A stretch of DNA of 12,940 nt. Source: Flavobacteriaceae bacterium (GTDB lineage: Bacteria > Bacteroidota > Bacteroidia > Flavobacteriales > Flavobacteriaceae). The position numbers and the translations under genes were made by a program. Under the pieces are notes generated by a model, which worked only from the letters and a program-made list of their open reading frames with translations, did not search any database and was not told where the DNA came from. The DNA lies in the NCBI GenBank assembly GCA_026992695.1, contig JALWYP010000419.1, positions 1 through 12,940 on the forward strand, read 5' to 3'. Every line of letters begins with the position of its first letter. The first letter of the stretch is position 1. Positions 1 to 6,736 of this stretch are shown here, one piece after another.

Positions 1-19
1 ATAATTAAAATTAAACCGT

Positions 20-1159
20 ATGAAAATTAAAAAAGAAAACGTTTTAAAAGCACTTGAAACGATAACCGTTGCCGGTGAAGGTAAAAATATGATTGAAAGT
101 GGTGTAATAAAAAATGTAATCACTTTTGCAGATGAAGTAATTGTAGATGTGGTGCTTGCCACCCCTGCACTTCATATTAAAAAACGTGCTGAGGAAGATA
201 TTATTAAAACCATAAAAGAAAAGGTTTCTCCCAATGCGCAAGTTAAAGTAAATATAAAGGTAGAAACACCTCCTCAAGCACAAAACCCTAATCTTATAAA
301 AGGAAAACCGCTTCCCGGAATTAAAAATATTATAGCAATAGCTTCGGGTAAAGGTGGTGTAGGAAAATCTACTGTAACAGCAAACTTGGCTGTTTCATTA
401 TCTAAAATGGGATTTAAAGTAGGTGTTTTAGATGCAGATGTGTACGGTCCTTCAATCCCAATTATGTTTGATGTAGCAGAAGAAAGACCCTTGTCTACTA
501 CTGTAAATGGAAGAAGTAAAATGAAACCCATAGAAAATTATGGTGTTAAAATTCTCTCTATCGGTTTTTTCACCAAACCCGAACAAGCGGTAATTTGGAG
601 AGGTCCTATGGCTGCTAAAGCATTAAACCAATTAATTTTTGATGCTGCTTGGGACGAATTAGATTTTATGTTGGTTGATCTTCCTCCCGGAACAGGCGAT
701 ATTCACCTCAGCATTATGCAATCTATGCCAATTACCGGTGCAGTAATTGTTAGTACTCCGCAAACGGTAGCTCTTGCAGATGCTCGTAAAGGGGTCGCCA
801 TGTTTCAGCAAGAAAACATACAAGTCCCCGTTTTAGGAATAATTGAAAATATGGCATATTTTACACCTGAAGAATTACCCGACAACAAATATTATATCTT
901 TGGAAAGGAAGGTGCAAAAAATTTAGCTGAAGATTTAAATGTTCCTTTTTTAGGAGAAATTCCTATTGTACAAAGTATTCGAGAAGCCGGAGATGTAGGA
1001 AGACCCGCAGCCCTGCAAGAAGATACACCAACGTCAAAAGCTTTTGAAAAAGTAACGCAAAATGTGGTAGAACAAACCGTGAGACGCAACGAAACGCTTC
1101 CGCCTACCGAAGTTATTAAAATAACAACGATGGCAGGGTGTTCAACCGTTAAAAATTAA
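20..1159 (+). CDS. mrp: Mrp/NBP35-type P-loop ATPase, Fe-S cluster carrier
   Basis: Cytoplasmic Mrp/ApbC-family ATPase that is expected to carry Fe-S clusters to apo-proteins. Residues 1-80 or so form an N-terminal MIP18/DUF59 domain. The deviant Walker A GKGGVGKST lies at 110-118, followed by the family signatures GVLDADVYGPS (135-145) and VDLPPGTGD (219-227). At 379 aa the length is normal for the two-domain form. The start is the ATG 19 nt into the window after an A-rich leader; no Shine-Dalgarno is evident. An Nfu-type scaffold gene follows after 4 nt, so the two are surely co-transcribed, which supports the Fe-S role. Oddity: the cluster-binding CxxC that usually follows the 'ENM(S/A)YF' stretch is missing here (ENMAYFTPEELPDNK, 276-290). 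The only cysteine is C374 in a C-terminal AGCS motif. The upstream promoter lies outside the window. Confidence 0.95.
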   Translation: MKIKKENVLKALETITVAGEGKNMIESGVIKNVITFADEVIVDVVLATPALHIKKRAEEDIIKTIKEKVSPNAQVKVNIKVETPPQAQNPNLIKGKPLPGIKNIIAIASGKGGVGKSTVTANLAVSLSKMGFKVGVLDADVYGPSIPIMFDVAEERPLSTTVNGRSKMKPIENYGVKILSIGFFTKPEQAVIWRGPMAAKALNQLIFDAAWDELDFMLVDLPPGTGDIHLSIMQSMPITGAVIVSTPQTVALADARKGVAMFQQENIQVPVLGIIENMAYFTPEELPDNKYYIFGKEGAKNLAEDLNVPFLGEIPIVQSIREAGDVGRPAALQEDTPTSKAFEKVTQNVVEQTVRRNETLPPTEVIKITTMAGCSTVKN

Positions 1160-1163
1160 ACTT

Positions 1164-1403
1164 ATGGAAAACCCCGATTTAATGGCAAAAGTCGAAAAAG
1201 CACTAGACGAAATACGTCCTTTTTTACAAAATGACGGAGGCGATATTCTTTTGCTCTCTATCGAAAATGAAAAAACAGTAAAAGTTCAACTTACCGGTGC
1301 TTGTGTAGATTGTTCGGTAAACCAAATGACCTTAAAATCGGGTGTAGAAATGACCATTAAAAAATATGCTCCGCAAATTGAAAACGTCATTAATGTTGAA
1401 TAA
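1164..1403 (+). CDS. NifU C-terminal-domain (Nfu-type) Fe-S scaffold protein
   Basis: Small 79-aa protein that consists solely of the NifU C-terminal (Nfu) domain. In known relatives this domain binds a [4Fe-4S] cluster between subunits and passes it to client proteins. The diagnostic motif is GACVDCSVNQMTLKSG, with C47 and C50 as the CxxC ligands; the typical helix before it contains LQNDGGD (21-27). It is full length for the stand-alone form. It starts 4 nt after the stop of the Mrp-type ATPase gene, so the two form an assembly/transfer operon. The ATPase lacks its own CxxC, so this CxxC is the only canonical cluster-binding pair encoded in the unit. I give no letter symbol because Nfu paralogues are hard to tell apart from sequence alone. 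Confidence 0.93.
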   Translation: MENPDLMAKVEKALDEIRPFLQNDGGDILLLSIENEKTVKVQLTGACVDCSVNQMTLKSGVEMTIKKYAPQIENVINVE

Positions 1404-1473
1404 TTTAACTCACATTTATCATTTTATGATGTCATAAATTTTCCTGTCATCCCCAATTAATTTTTTGGTGCAA

Positions 1474-1605
1474 ATGCTACAGGACTTTTTGCCGTTTTTG
1501 AAGCAGGATTATTACAGGATGATTAAAAGTACAACTGGCTTCCGAAGTCCTGTCGTTATATTAATTTTCTTTATTTCTGTAATATATTTAAAATTAAATG
1601 ATTAA
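1474..1605 (+). CDS. Doubtful 43-aa small ORF with a C-terminal hydrophobic segment
   Basis: This frame runs from ATG 1474 to TAA 1603-1605. It begins MLQDFLPFLKQDYYRMIK and has a hydrophobic stretch PVVILIFFISVIYL (26-39), which could be a single membrane segment. I do not recognise the protein. A hairpin with a T run (1596-1628) covers its last codons and stop, as would suit a short gene with its own terminator. Against this, I see no clear promoter or ribosome-binding site, the region is AT-rich, and short frames with Phe/Ile/Leu-rich ends arise easily by chance. Another frame of the same DNA also reads as protein-like for about 20 codons (ATGLFAVFEAGLLQDD), which could point to a decayed gene instead. 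Confidence 0.18.
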   Translation: MLQDFLPFLKQDYYRMIKSTTGFRSPVVILIFFISVIYLKLND

Positions 1606-1628
1606 CTTGTACTGGTTAATCATTTTTT
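1596..1628 (+). terminator. 11-bp perfect hairpin plus T run, abutting a start codon
   Basis: The left arm AAATGATTAAC (1596-1606) and right arm GTTAATCATTT (1615-1625) are perfect inverted repeats around an 8-nt loop (TTGTACTG). The right arm runs into a T tract ending at 1628. It has the form of a rho-independent terminator, although its stem is AT-rich. It could end the Mrp/Nfu transcript or a small upstream ORF. Because ATG 1632 of the secreted protein follows after only 3 nt, it could instead be a leader hairpin or operator that controls that gene. Confidence 0.5.
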
Positions 1629-1631
1629 GTT

Positions 1632-2657
1632 ATGAAAAGAATAAACTTAATTTTTTATCTCTTGTTTGGGATTTTCGTTCAAGCACAAGAATTTTACATT
1701 TGCACCTTTGAGTTTGATCCTGTAAATCAAACTATTAATCAAAGCATTCAAACCATTGATCAAAATTTCGATATCACATTCCTTACAGATGTTGATTCAT
1801 CTTCAGGTAATTTGTTAGACATCGCATTAGCAGATGATGGCACAATGTACGGTATTACCGAAGGCAGTGTTATAATAGAAATTAACTTAAACGATGGAAG
1901 CATTACCAACTTAAAATTTTTAAATTCGAGTTTAAATTTTACTAGTCTGGTTTATGACGGTTTAACTAATTCTTTAAAGACATTAGAATCTACAACCAAC
2001 ACCTTGTATTCGTATAACCTAGACACGATGATGGTTACATCTATGGTGGAAATAGGAGTACATACTCCCGGAGACTTAACGTTTTATAAAGGAAATTTAA
2101 TTTTTTTAGACCAAGAAGCGTTAGAAATGGTAACCTATACCGGATCACAAGTTGAAACAATAGCCTGCGGTGGCGGTCAAGATTTTTACGGACTCTCAAA
2201 TTATGTAACTTCTTGTAACGAAAATTTAGTTTACGCTTTTTCGAGTGGAGGAGGAATTTATAGGTATGATATTGATACCGGAACGTTTCAATTAGTAATC
2301 GATTTAGATTTACAAGATTTTTCTATTTTTGGTTCAACTACTGTAAATGAATATATGGCATCTACTTGCCCTTTTGAAACCTTAAATGTTATTGATTGTG
2401 AATTGGGTGTTTCTCAAAACACCTTACAAAAATTAAAAATATATCCTGTCCCTGCAACCAACAGCGTGTATTTTGAGAATCGAACACTTCCCAAAAAAAT
2501 GAGATATGAGTTGTATTCTGCAAAAGGAGAATTAGTAAAGCAAGGTTATGTAGAAAATGAGATTTTGCTACAATCATTACCTTCCGGACTTTATTTTCTT
2601 ACCATTTTTAATGAGAAAAAAACGCTTCAAATAACAAAAAAGATAATTAAGGAATAA
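1632..2657 (+). CDS. Secreted protein with T9SS type A sorting domain, propeller-like body
   Basis: Predicted exported protein of unknown function, 341 aa. Residues 1-18 are a Sec signal peptide (MKRINLIFYLLFGIFVQA) with likely cleavage after A18. The body (about 20-255) has short repeating elements of the kind ALADDGTMYGIT / GSVIIEINLNDGSI and NTLYSYNLDT, which resemble blades of a beta-propeller or an SMP-30-like surface. The last ~75 residues are a typical T9SS C-terminal sorting domain: it opens with KIYPVPATN (269-277), then YELYSAKGELV, LPSGLYFL and a lysine-rich end (ITKKIIKE). The protein should therefore cross the outer membrane and be anchored or released by the type IX system. The start is fixed by the signal peptide, yet it lies 3 nt behind a strong hairpin. 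The gene stops 3 nt before the convergent metallophosphoesterase gene. Confidence 0.85.
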   Translation: MKRINLIFYLLFGIFVQAQEFYICTFEFDPVNQTINQSIQTIDQNFDITFLTDVDSSSGNLLDIALADDGTMYGITEGSVIIEINLNDGSITNLKFLNSSLNFTSLVYDGLTNSLKTLESTTNTLYSYNLDTMMVTSMVEIGVHTPGDLTFYKGNLIFLDQEALEMVTYTGSQVETIACGGGQDFYGLSNYVTSCNENLVYAFSSGGGIYRYDIDTGTFQLVIDLDLQDFSIFGSTTVNEYMASTCPFETLNVIDCELGVSQNTLQKLKIYPVPATNSVYFENRTLPKKMRYELYSAKGELVKQGYVENEILLQSLPSGLYFLTIFNEKKTLQITKKIIKE

Positions 2658-2660
2658 GAT

Positions 2661-3557
2661 TTATTGCGTGATATAATCTACAAGTTTTTGAGGACCTTCC
2701 AGTAATTTTCGCATAACTTTTAAAGTACCGTCTTTAGTTGTTGCAATGTGCCATTTAATTAATGCAATTTCACCATTTTCTATTTCAAGTCCGGTAATAC
2801 TTCTGGGATGTACGCAGCTACCATCGTTAAAAAAAGCGATTTCACCCGGTTCTGGGAAACGAGGTCTATGCGTGTGACCAATAATGGTAAAAAGGTTTTT
2901 ATTATTAACAATCCAGCGTTTGGTACGACGTTCTACTTTAATGAGTTCTTTAAAATTTTTAGCCGGACTGGTGGGATCGCCAATACCAAAAATTTGTAAT
3001 TGACGCCATAAGGCTCGCACCATAAATCTATTAAACTTCCACCCTCGATAGTTCATCCAATCGGCTTGGTGACCGTGAATCATAAACAACTCTTGACCGG
3101 TTTTTTCATGCTGTAAAATTAGGGATTCGTGAATGGTAATTCCGGGAAACAAGGGCTCGTCTTGACCGGTAATTTTATTAAAGTAAGAATACAAATACTT
3201 TTCGGTATATTTTTTATTTCTGTACACCATGTCATGATTTCCAAAAAGCCGAAATAATCTTCCATCGGTGTAAAACTGCTTCATTAAATCATAAATATTT
3301 TTATGTGCGTAGAATAGCGTTTTAAAACTCCGATTTTCCCATAATTCGTCCCCATCACCCAACTCTAAGTAGGTAAAACCGTTGTTGTAGTAGTGTTGTA
3401 AAGCGTGATAAAAAGTATTTCGATTGTTGGCAAAATCGTCAGCAAAGCTATTATCTCCTCGATGACAATCACTAAAAATTATAAATTTAGAATCGTTGTT
3501 AAAAGGAATTCGAAGTGCTTTTTTATAGGCTCTTGTGATACGTTTATTTGTAGTCAT
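2661..3557 (-). CDS. Calcineurin-like metallophosphoesterase, LpxH-like
   Basis: Cytoplasmic metallophosphoesterase of 298 aa with the complete two-metal site: D30-x-H32 (FSDCHRGD), GD at 67-68 (LELGDGDE), GNHD (106-109), HGH (161-163, MIHGHQAD) and GHTH (227-230). The order and the HxxAD/GHTH ending resemble the UDP-2,3-diacylglucosamine hydrolase (LpxH) branch. The N-terminal stretch and the insert around 165-215 differ from classical LpxH, so the substrate is uncertain and a general phosphodiesterase role is possible. No signal peptide is seen. The gene lies 86 nt downstream of the cystathionine synthase/lyase gene on the same strand. It has its own candidate promoter inside a 12-bp inverted repeat, so it is probably controlled separately. 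Confidence 0.85.
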   Translation of the reverse strand: MTTNKRITRAYKKALRIPFNNDSKFIIFSDCHRGDNSFADDFANNRNTFYHALQHYYNNGFTYLELGDGDELWENRSFKTLFYAHKNIYDLMKQFYTDGRLFRLFGNHDMVYRNKKYTEKYLYSYFNKITGQDEPLFPGITIHESLILQHEKTGQELFMIHGHQADWMNYRGWKFNRFMVRALWRQLQIFGIGDPTSPAKNFKELIKVERRTKRWIVNNKNLFTIIGHTHRPRFPEPGEIAFFNDGSCVHPRSITGLEIENGEIALIKWHIATTKDGTLKVMRKLLEGPQKLVDYITQ

Positions 3558-3559
3558 GC

Positions 3560-3605
3560 TTGTTTAAAATAGACGGTTAAATATACAAAGGAATATTTTA
3601 AACAA
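3560..3605. repeat. 12-bp perfect inverted repeat around a candidate promoter
   Basis: TTGTTTAAAATA (3560-3571) and TATTTTAAACAA (3594-3605) are exact reverse complements separated by 22 nt. The left arm ends 3 nt from the start codon of the metallophosphoesterase gene (minus strand). The right arm covers its candidate -33 TTG, and the candidate -7 element lies between the arms. The form suits an operator or a large leader hairpin. The AT richness makes chance occurrence less unlikely than for mixed sequence. Confidence 0.5.
3578..3605 (-). promoter_or_regulatory. Candidate promoter of the metallophosphoesterase gene
   Basis: Read on the minus strand: TTG (3605-3603), 17 nt, then TATATTTA (3585-3578). 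This is a one-mismatch fit to the Bacteroidota -7 consensus TAnnTTTG. The initiation site would fall near 3571, about 14 nt before the start codon at 3557. Confidence 0.35.
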
Positions 3606-3643
3606 AATAAAATGCCTTTTCAAACCCAAAAATAGCGCCTTAA

Positions 3644-4783
3644 CTACGCAATTGCTTGTTTTAAATCGTTTATTAAATCGTTTGCATCTTCAATACCCAC
3701 ACTTAAACGAATAAGTGAATCTACTACTCCTGTTTTTTCGCGTTCTTCTTTAGGAATACTAGCATGCGTCATACTTGCAGGATGTCCGGCAAGGCTTTCT
3801 ACGCCACCCAAACTTTCGGCAAGAGTAAAAATTTTGAGGTTTTCTACAATTTTTATGGCTTCGTTATAATTGTTTCCTTTGGTAACAAAAGAAAGCATTC
3901 CGCCAAAATCACTCATTTGCGATTTGGCAATTTCATGGTTAGGATGACTTTCTAAACCAGGCCAATATACTTTTTCAATTTTAGGATGGTTAGACAGGTA
4001 TTCTGCTATTTTTCTTCCGTTTTCGCAATGACGTTGCATACGAACATGAAGGGTTTTAATTCCTCTAAGCACCAAAAAACTATCTTGAGGTCCGCAGATG
4101 GCTCCGCTTGAATTTTGAATAAAGTATAATTTCTCTGCTAGGGCATCATCTTTTACCACTAAGGCTCCCATGACCACATCGCTGTGTCCGCCAAGGTATT
4201 TTGTAGCACTGTGCATAACAATATCGGCACCCAAATCAAGAGGTTGTTGCAAGTAGGGTGTTGCAAAGGTATTATCTACCGCTAATAATACATTGTGTTT
4301 TTTTGCTATTTCACCTGCCTTTTTTATGTCAATAATATTAAGCATTGGGTTGGTAGGTGTTTCAACCCAAATTAGCTTGGTATTTTTGTTTATATAATCT
4401 TCTATTCGATGGGCATTTTCCATCCCGATAAAATGAAATTTAATCCCGAATTTTTCATAAATTTTAGTAAACAAACGGTACGTTCCTCCGTATAAATCAT
4501 TGGTAGAAACCACTTCGTCACCCGGATTTAAAAGTTTAATTACAGCATCTATAGCTGCTAATCCGCTTCCAAAAGCAAGTCCGTGTTTCCCGTTTTCAAT
4601 GCTGGCAAAAGCGCGTTCTAAAGCAGCACGAGTTGGGTTGTGTGTTCTAGAATATTCGTATCCTTTATGCCCTCCCGGTGTCGTTTGTGCATAAGTAGAT
4701 GTTTGGTAAATTGGAGGCATTACAGCTCCGTAAGCCATGTCATGTTCTTGTCCACCGTGAATGGTTTTGGTATTAAAATTCAT
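3644..4783 (-). CDS. metB: Cystathionine gamma-synthase/lyase (Cys/Met metabolism PLP enzyme)
   Basis: PLP-dependent fold-type I enzyme of the Cys/Met metabolism family, 379 aa, full length and cytoplasmic. The Schiff-base lysine is K195 in SATKYLGGHSD. Other family marks are YSRTHNPTR (44-52), FGSGLAAI (71-78), DLYGGTYRL (96-104), VETPTNP (140-146), AVDNTFATPYLQQP (168-181) and the C-terminal AESLGGVESLAGHPASMTH. This glutamate-containing loop is shared by cystathionine gamma-synthases and gamma-lyases; flavobacterial proteins of this type carry either name. The enzyme therefore either joins an activated homoserine to cysteine (methionine route) or splits cystathionine. No neighbouring gene decides between them. 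It is divergent from the DUF3298 lipoprotein gene, with a perfect TACATTTG promoter element close upstream. Confidence 0.9.
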   Translation of the reverse strand: MNFNTKTIHGGQEHDMAYGAVMPPIYQTSTYAQTTPGGHKGYEYSRTHNPTRAALERAFASIENGKHGLAFGSGLAAIDAVIKLLNPGDEVVSTNDLYGGTYRLFTKIYEKFGIKFHFIGMENAHRIEDYINKNTKLIWVETPTNPMLNIIDIKKAGEIAKKHNVLLAVDNTFATPYLQQPLDLGADIVMHSATKYLGGHSDVVMGALVVKDDALAEKLYFIQNSSGAICGPQDSFLVLRGIKTLHVRMQRHCENGRKIAEYLSNHPKIEKVYWPGLESHPNHEIAKSQMSDFGGMLSFVTKGNNYNEAIKIVENLKIFTLAESLGGVESLAGHPASMTHASIPKEEREKTGVVDSLIRLSVGIEDANDLINDLKQAIA

Positions 4784-4803
4784 GCTTTTGGGTTTTAAAA
4801 AAA

Positions 4804-4811
4804 CAAATGTA
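4804..4811 (-). promoter_or_regulatory. -7 element of the cystathionine synthase/lyase gene
   Basis: TACATTTG on the minus strand matches the Bacteroidota -7 consensus TAnnTTTG exactly. It lies 20 nt from the start codon at 4783. No clear TTG is present at the usual -33 distance, so this half-site is the only support. Confidence 0.4.
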
Positions 4812-4820
4812 GTGGTTTTG

Positions 4821-4850
4821 TTGTTTATTTTTAAATCATTTGTACTTTTA
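4821..4850 (+). promoter_or_regulatory. Candidate promoter of the DUF3298 lipoprotein gene
   Basis: TTG (4821-4823), exactly 19 nt, then TACTTTTA (4843-4850) fits the Bacteroidota TTG-N19-TAnnTTTG pattern with one mismatch. Initiation near 4857 would leave a short A/T-rich leader before ATG 4869. This supports that start over the upstream in-frame ATG at 4761. Confidence 0.5.
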
Positions 4851-4868
4851 ACCTATAAAATTTTAAAG

Positions 4869-5630
4869 ATGAACAATTTTCTCTATACGGTTTCTTTTCT
4901 GCTAATTTTTGTTAGTTGTAAAAAAGACAAACCTTTAGTACCATTAACGGTTGAAAAAGAATCAAAAACCATTAACGATGCTTGTAAGCAGGACGAATGT
5001 GCCGAAATTACACTAAATTATTTAATTGCTTCGGGAAACGAAGAAGCTTCAGAAAAAGTAAATCGGGTAATTGAAGATTTTATTATTCAATCTTTAAACA
5101 TTTCAGAAGACAGTCTTTATGTTCCAAAAAGTATTGAAGAAGCTACTTCAAATTTTATAAAAATCTACAAAAGAGACAAATCTGAATATCCCGATATGGG
5201 AGTGTATTTTGCCGAAGTCTCGGTGAACGAAATGTATTCTTCTCCTTCCGTTCTTTCGTTAGAAAAGAATGCTTATCTTTATACGGGCGGTGCACATGGT
5301 TACGGGGCAACAAGTTATTCTAATTTTGATGCGCAAACCGGAGAACCTTTAAAAATGGGTGAACTGATAAAAGATAAAAATGGATTTTTAGCTTTAGCCG
5401 AAGAAAAATTTAGAACAGAAAATGAAATTCCGGAAGGAGAGCCAATAAATGCTACCGGATTTTGGTTTGAAAACGACACTTTTTACTTACCCGAATCATT
5501 TGGAATTACACCCGAAGAACTTATTTTTGTTTACAATCAATACGAAATAGCAAGTTATGCCGCAGGACCTATAGAATTTCGTATTCCTATTAAAGAAGCA
5601 GAACCTTTTTTACACTTGAATTTAAAATAA
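4869..5630 (+). CDS. DUF3298 (RsiV/PdaC C-terminal-like) lipoprotein
   Basis: Predicted lipoprotein of 253 aa with no established function. Residues 1-17 (MNNFLYTVSFLLIFVSC) are a lipoprotein signal ending at C17, followed by a KKDK stretch. The body fits a DUF4163/DUF3298 arrangement. The N-terminal part (about 40-135) includes a beta-rich ITLNYLIASGN segment. The C-terminal domain carries the family hallmark TGGAHG (139-144), then FDAQTGEPLKMGEL, FYLPESFGITPEELIFVYNQYEIASYAAGP and RIPIKEAEPFL, split here by residue at 205-248. Relatives occur in the anti-sigma factor RsiV and the deacetylase PdaC. The open frame extends back to 4761, but that would add 36 residues antisense to the neighbouring PLP enzyme and bury the lipobox, so I chose 4869. 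A HupE/UreJ-type gene follows after 16 nt. Confidence 0.85.
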   Translation: MNNFLYTVSFLLIFVSCKKDKPLVPLTVEKESKTINDACKQDECAEITLNYLIASGNEEASEKVNRVIEDFIIQSLNISEDSLYVPKSIEEATSNFIKIYKRDKSEYPDMGVYFAEVSVNEMYSSPSVLSLEKNAYLYTGGAHGYGATSYSNFDAQTGEPLKMGELIKDKNGFLALAEEKFRTENEIPEGEPINATGFWFENDTFYLPESFGITPEELIFVYNQYEIASYAAGPIEFRIPIKEAEPFLHLNLK

Positions 5631-5646
5631 CTTTTTATCCCCACAA

Positions 5647-6225
5647 ATGAACGATTTTGTTTTATACCTAAAGCTAGGATTATTCCACGTGCTGGATTGG
5701 AGCGCGTTAGACCATATTTTATTTTTAACGGTTTTAGTAGTTGCTTATAATTTTTCGCACTGGAAAAGGGTGTTACTTCTTATTACACTTTTTACAATTG
5801 GGCATACTACCTCATTAATTTTAGCTAATTATAATGTGGTTCAGGTTTCATCACGAGTAGTAGAATTTTTAATTCCGATAACTATATTGATCGGAGCGGT
5901 ATATGCTATTTTTACCGCCGGTAAGTCTTCGGCTCAAACAGGAATTAATATCTTGTATTTTGTAACTACCTTTTTTGGTCTTATTCACGGTTTTGGTTTT
6001 GCCTCGTATTATAAAATGATTTATGGAGGCACTTCACTACTTCCGCTTCTTGAATTTGCTCTGGGAGTAGAAATAGCACAAATCATTATTACATTTATCG
6101 TTTTAGTAACAGGATTTGTTTTTAAAACCGTTTTTAGGTTTAACAAACGCGATTGGGTATTGGTGGTTTCTTCTATTGTTGTTGGATTGGTACTTCCTAT
6201 GCTGGTTAAAAATTGGATTTTTTAA
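5647..6225 (+). CDS. HupE/UreJ family integral membrane protein
   Basis: Polytopic inner-membrane protein of 192 aa with about six hydrophobic segments (roughly 10-33, 42-60, 73-90, 102-122, 138-160 and 170-187). It matches the HupE/UreJ family by its conserved intramembrane polar residues: FHVLDWSALDH with H14, D22 and H23; TIGHTTSL with H53; and LIHGFGFA with H114. E142 in the fifth segment is a further polar residue. Some HupE/UreJ proteins are nickel or cobalt permeases associated with hydrogenase or urease, but neither enzyme is encoded here. The metal and direction of transport are unknown. It lies 16 nt downstream of the DUF3298 lipoprotein gene and is probably transcribed with it. Confidence 0.85.
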   Translation: MNDFVLYLKLGLFHVLDWSALDHILFLTVLVVAYNFSHWKRVLLLITLFTIGHTTSLILANYNVVQVSSRVVEFLIPITILIGAVYAIFTAGKSSAQTGINILYFVTTFFGLIHGFGFASYYKMIYGGTSLLPLLEFALGVEIAQIIITFIVLVTGFVFKTVFRFNKRDWVLVVSSIVVGLVLPMLVKNWIF

Positions 6226-6248
6226 ACAATTTTTAACGCCTTACAATT

Positions 6249-6278
6249 TTGTAACTCGTTAACTTCATGGTAATTTCG
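6249..6278 (+). promoter_or_regulatory. Candidate promoter of the dCMP deaminase-CtpA pair
   Basis: TTG (6249-6251), 19 nt, then TAATTTCG (6271-6278) fits TTG-N19-TAnnTTTG with one mismatch. The TTG lies inside the palindrome TTACAATTTTGTAA (6241-6254), which may be an operator or chance. The predicted leader before ATG 6302 would be about 18 nt. Confidence 0.35.
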
Positions 6279-6301
6279 CCTTTTCATAGTATTTTTATAG
6301 A

Positions 6302-6733
6302 ATGAAACCTGAAAAACAACATCTTTACGATATTGCATATCTTAAAATGGCTACCGAATGGAGTAAACTTTCGTACTGTAAACGTCGCCAAGTAGGAGCA
6401 TTAATCGTGAAAGATAAAACCATTATTAGCGACGGCTATAACGGCACGCCTTCGGGTTTTGAAAATATTTGCGAAGACGATGCCGGATACACTAAGTGGT
6501 ACGTGCTACACGCCGAAGCAAATGCTATTTTAAAAGTAGCTTCTTCTACTCAGTCTTGTAGAGATGCTACCTTATATATCACTATGTCTCCCTGTCAAGG
6601 GTGTAGTAAATTAATACACCAAGCAGGAATAAAACGCTTGGTCTATCACGAAGAATACAAGGATACCTCCGGAGTGCAATTTTTACGTAAAGCCGGAGTG
6701 GAAATTTGTCATATTCCCAATTTAGCGGAATAA
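6302..6733 (+). CDS. Deoxycytidylate (dCMP) deaminase, ComEB-like
   Basis: Zinc-dependent cytosolic deaminase of 143 aa that converts dCMP to dUMP, the precursor for thymidylate synthesis. The zinc site is complete: H70-A-E72 (LHAEANAIL), where E72 is the proton shuttle, and C98-x-x-C101 (SPCQGC). The family motifs SYCKRRQVGALIV (24-36) and GYNGTPSGFEN (45-55) identify the dCMP deaminase branch rather than cytidine or tRNA adenosine deaminases. Length is typical. A protease gene starts 3 nt after the stop, a tight pairing that gives no obvious functional link. The start follows an AT-rich leader and leaves the N-terminal helix intact. Confidence 0.93.
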   Translation: MKPEKQHLYDIAYLKMATEWSKLSYCKRRQVGALIVKDKTIISDGYNGTPSGFENICEDDAGYTKWYVLHAEANAILKVASSTQSCRDATLYITMSPCQGCSKLIHQAGIKRLVYHEEYKDTSGVQFLRKAGVEICHIPNLAE

Positions 6734-6736
6734 CCT

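Noticed and set aside
1423..1438. Palindrome TTTATGATGTCATAAA after the Nfu gene, considered as a terminator
   Set aside because: Only a 7-bp AT-rich stem with a 2-nt loop, which is not stable, and the T run after it is short. It is about as common as chance predicts.
1479..1553. 9-bp inverted repeat ACAGGACTT / AAGTCCTGT with a 57-nt spacer, considered as a structured RNA
   Set aside because: Repeats of this length at such spacing are expected several times in 13 kb by chance, and no nested helices or T run follow.
4761..4868. An upstream in-frame ATG that would lengthen the DUF3298 lipoprotein by 36 residues
   Set aside because: It lies antisense to the start of the PLP enzyme gene, buries the lipobox deep in the protein, and precedes the good promoter at 4821-4850. 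ATG 4869 gives a normal lipoprotein signal.
6241..6254. Palindrome TTACAATTTTGTAA as a terminator for the HupE-type gene
   Set aside because: Six-bp AT-rich arms with no following T run; noted only as a possible operator over the next promoter.
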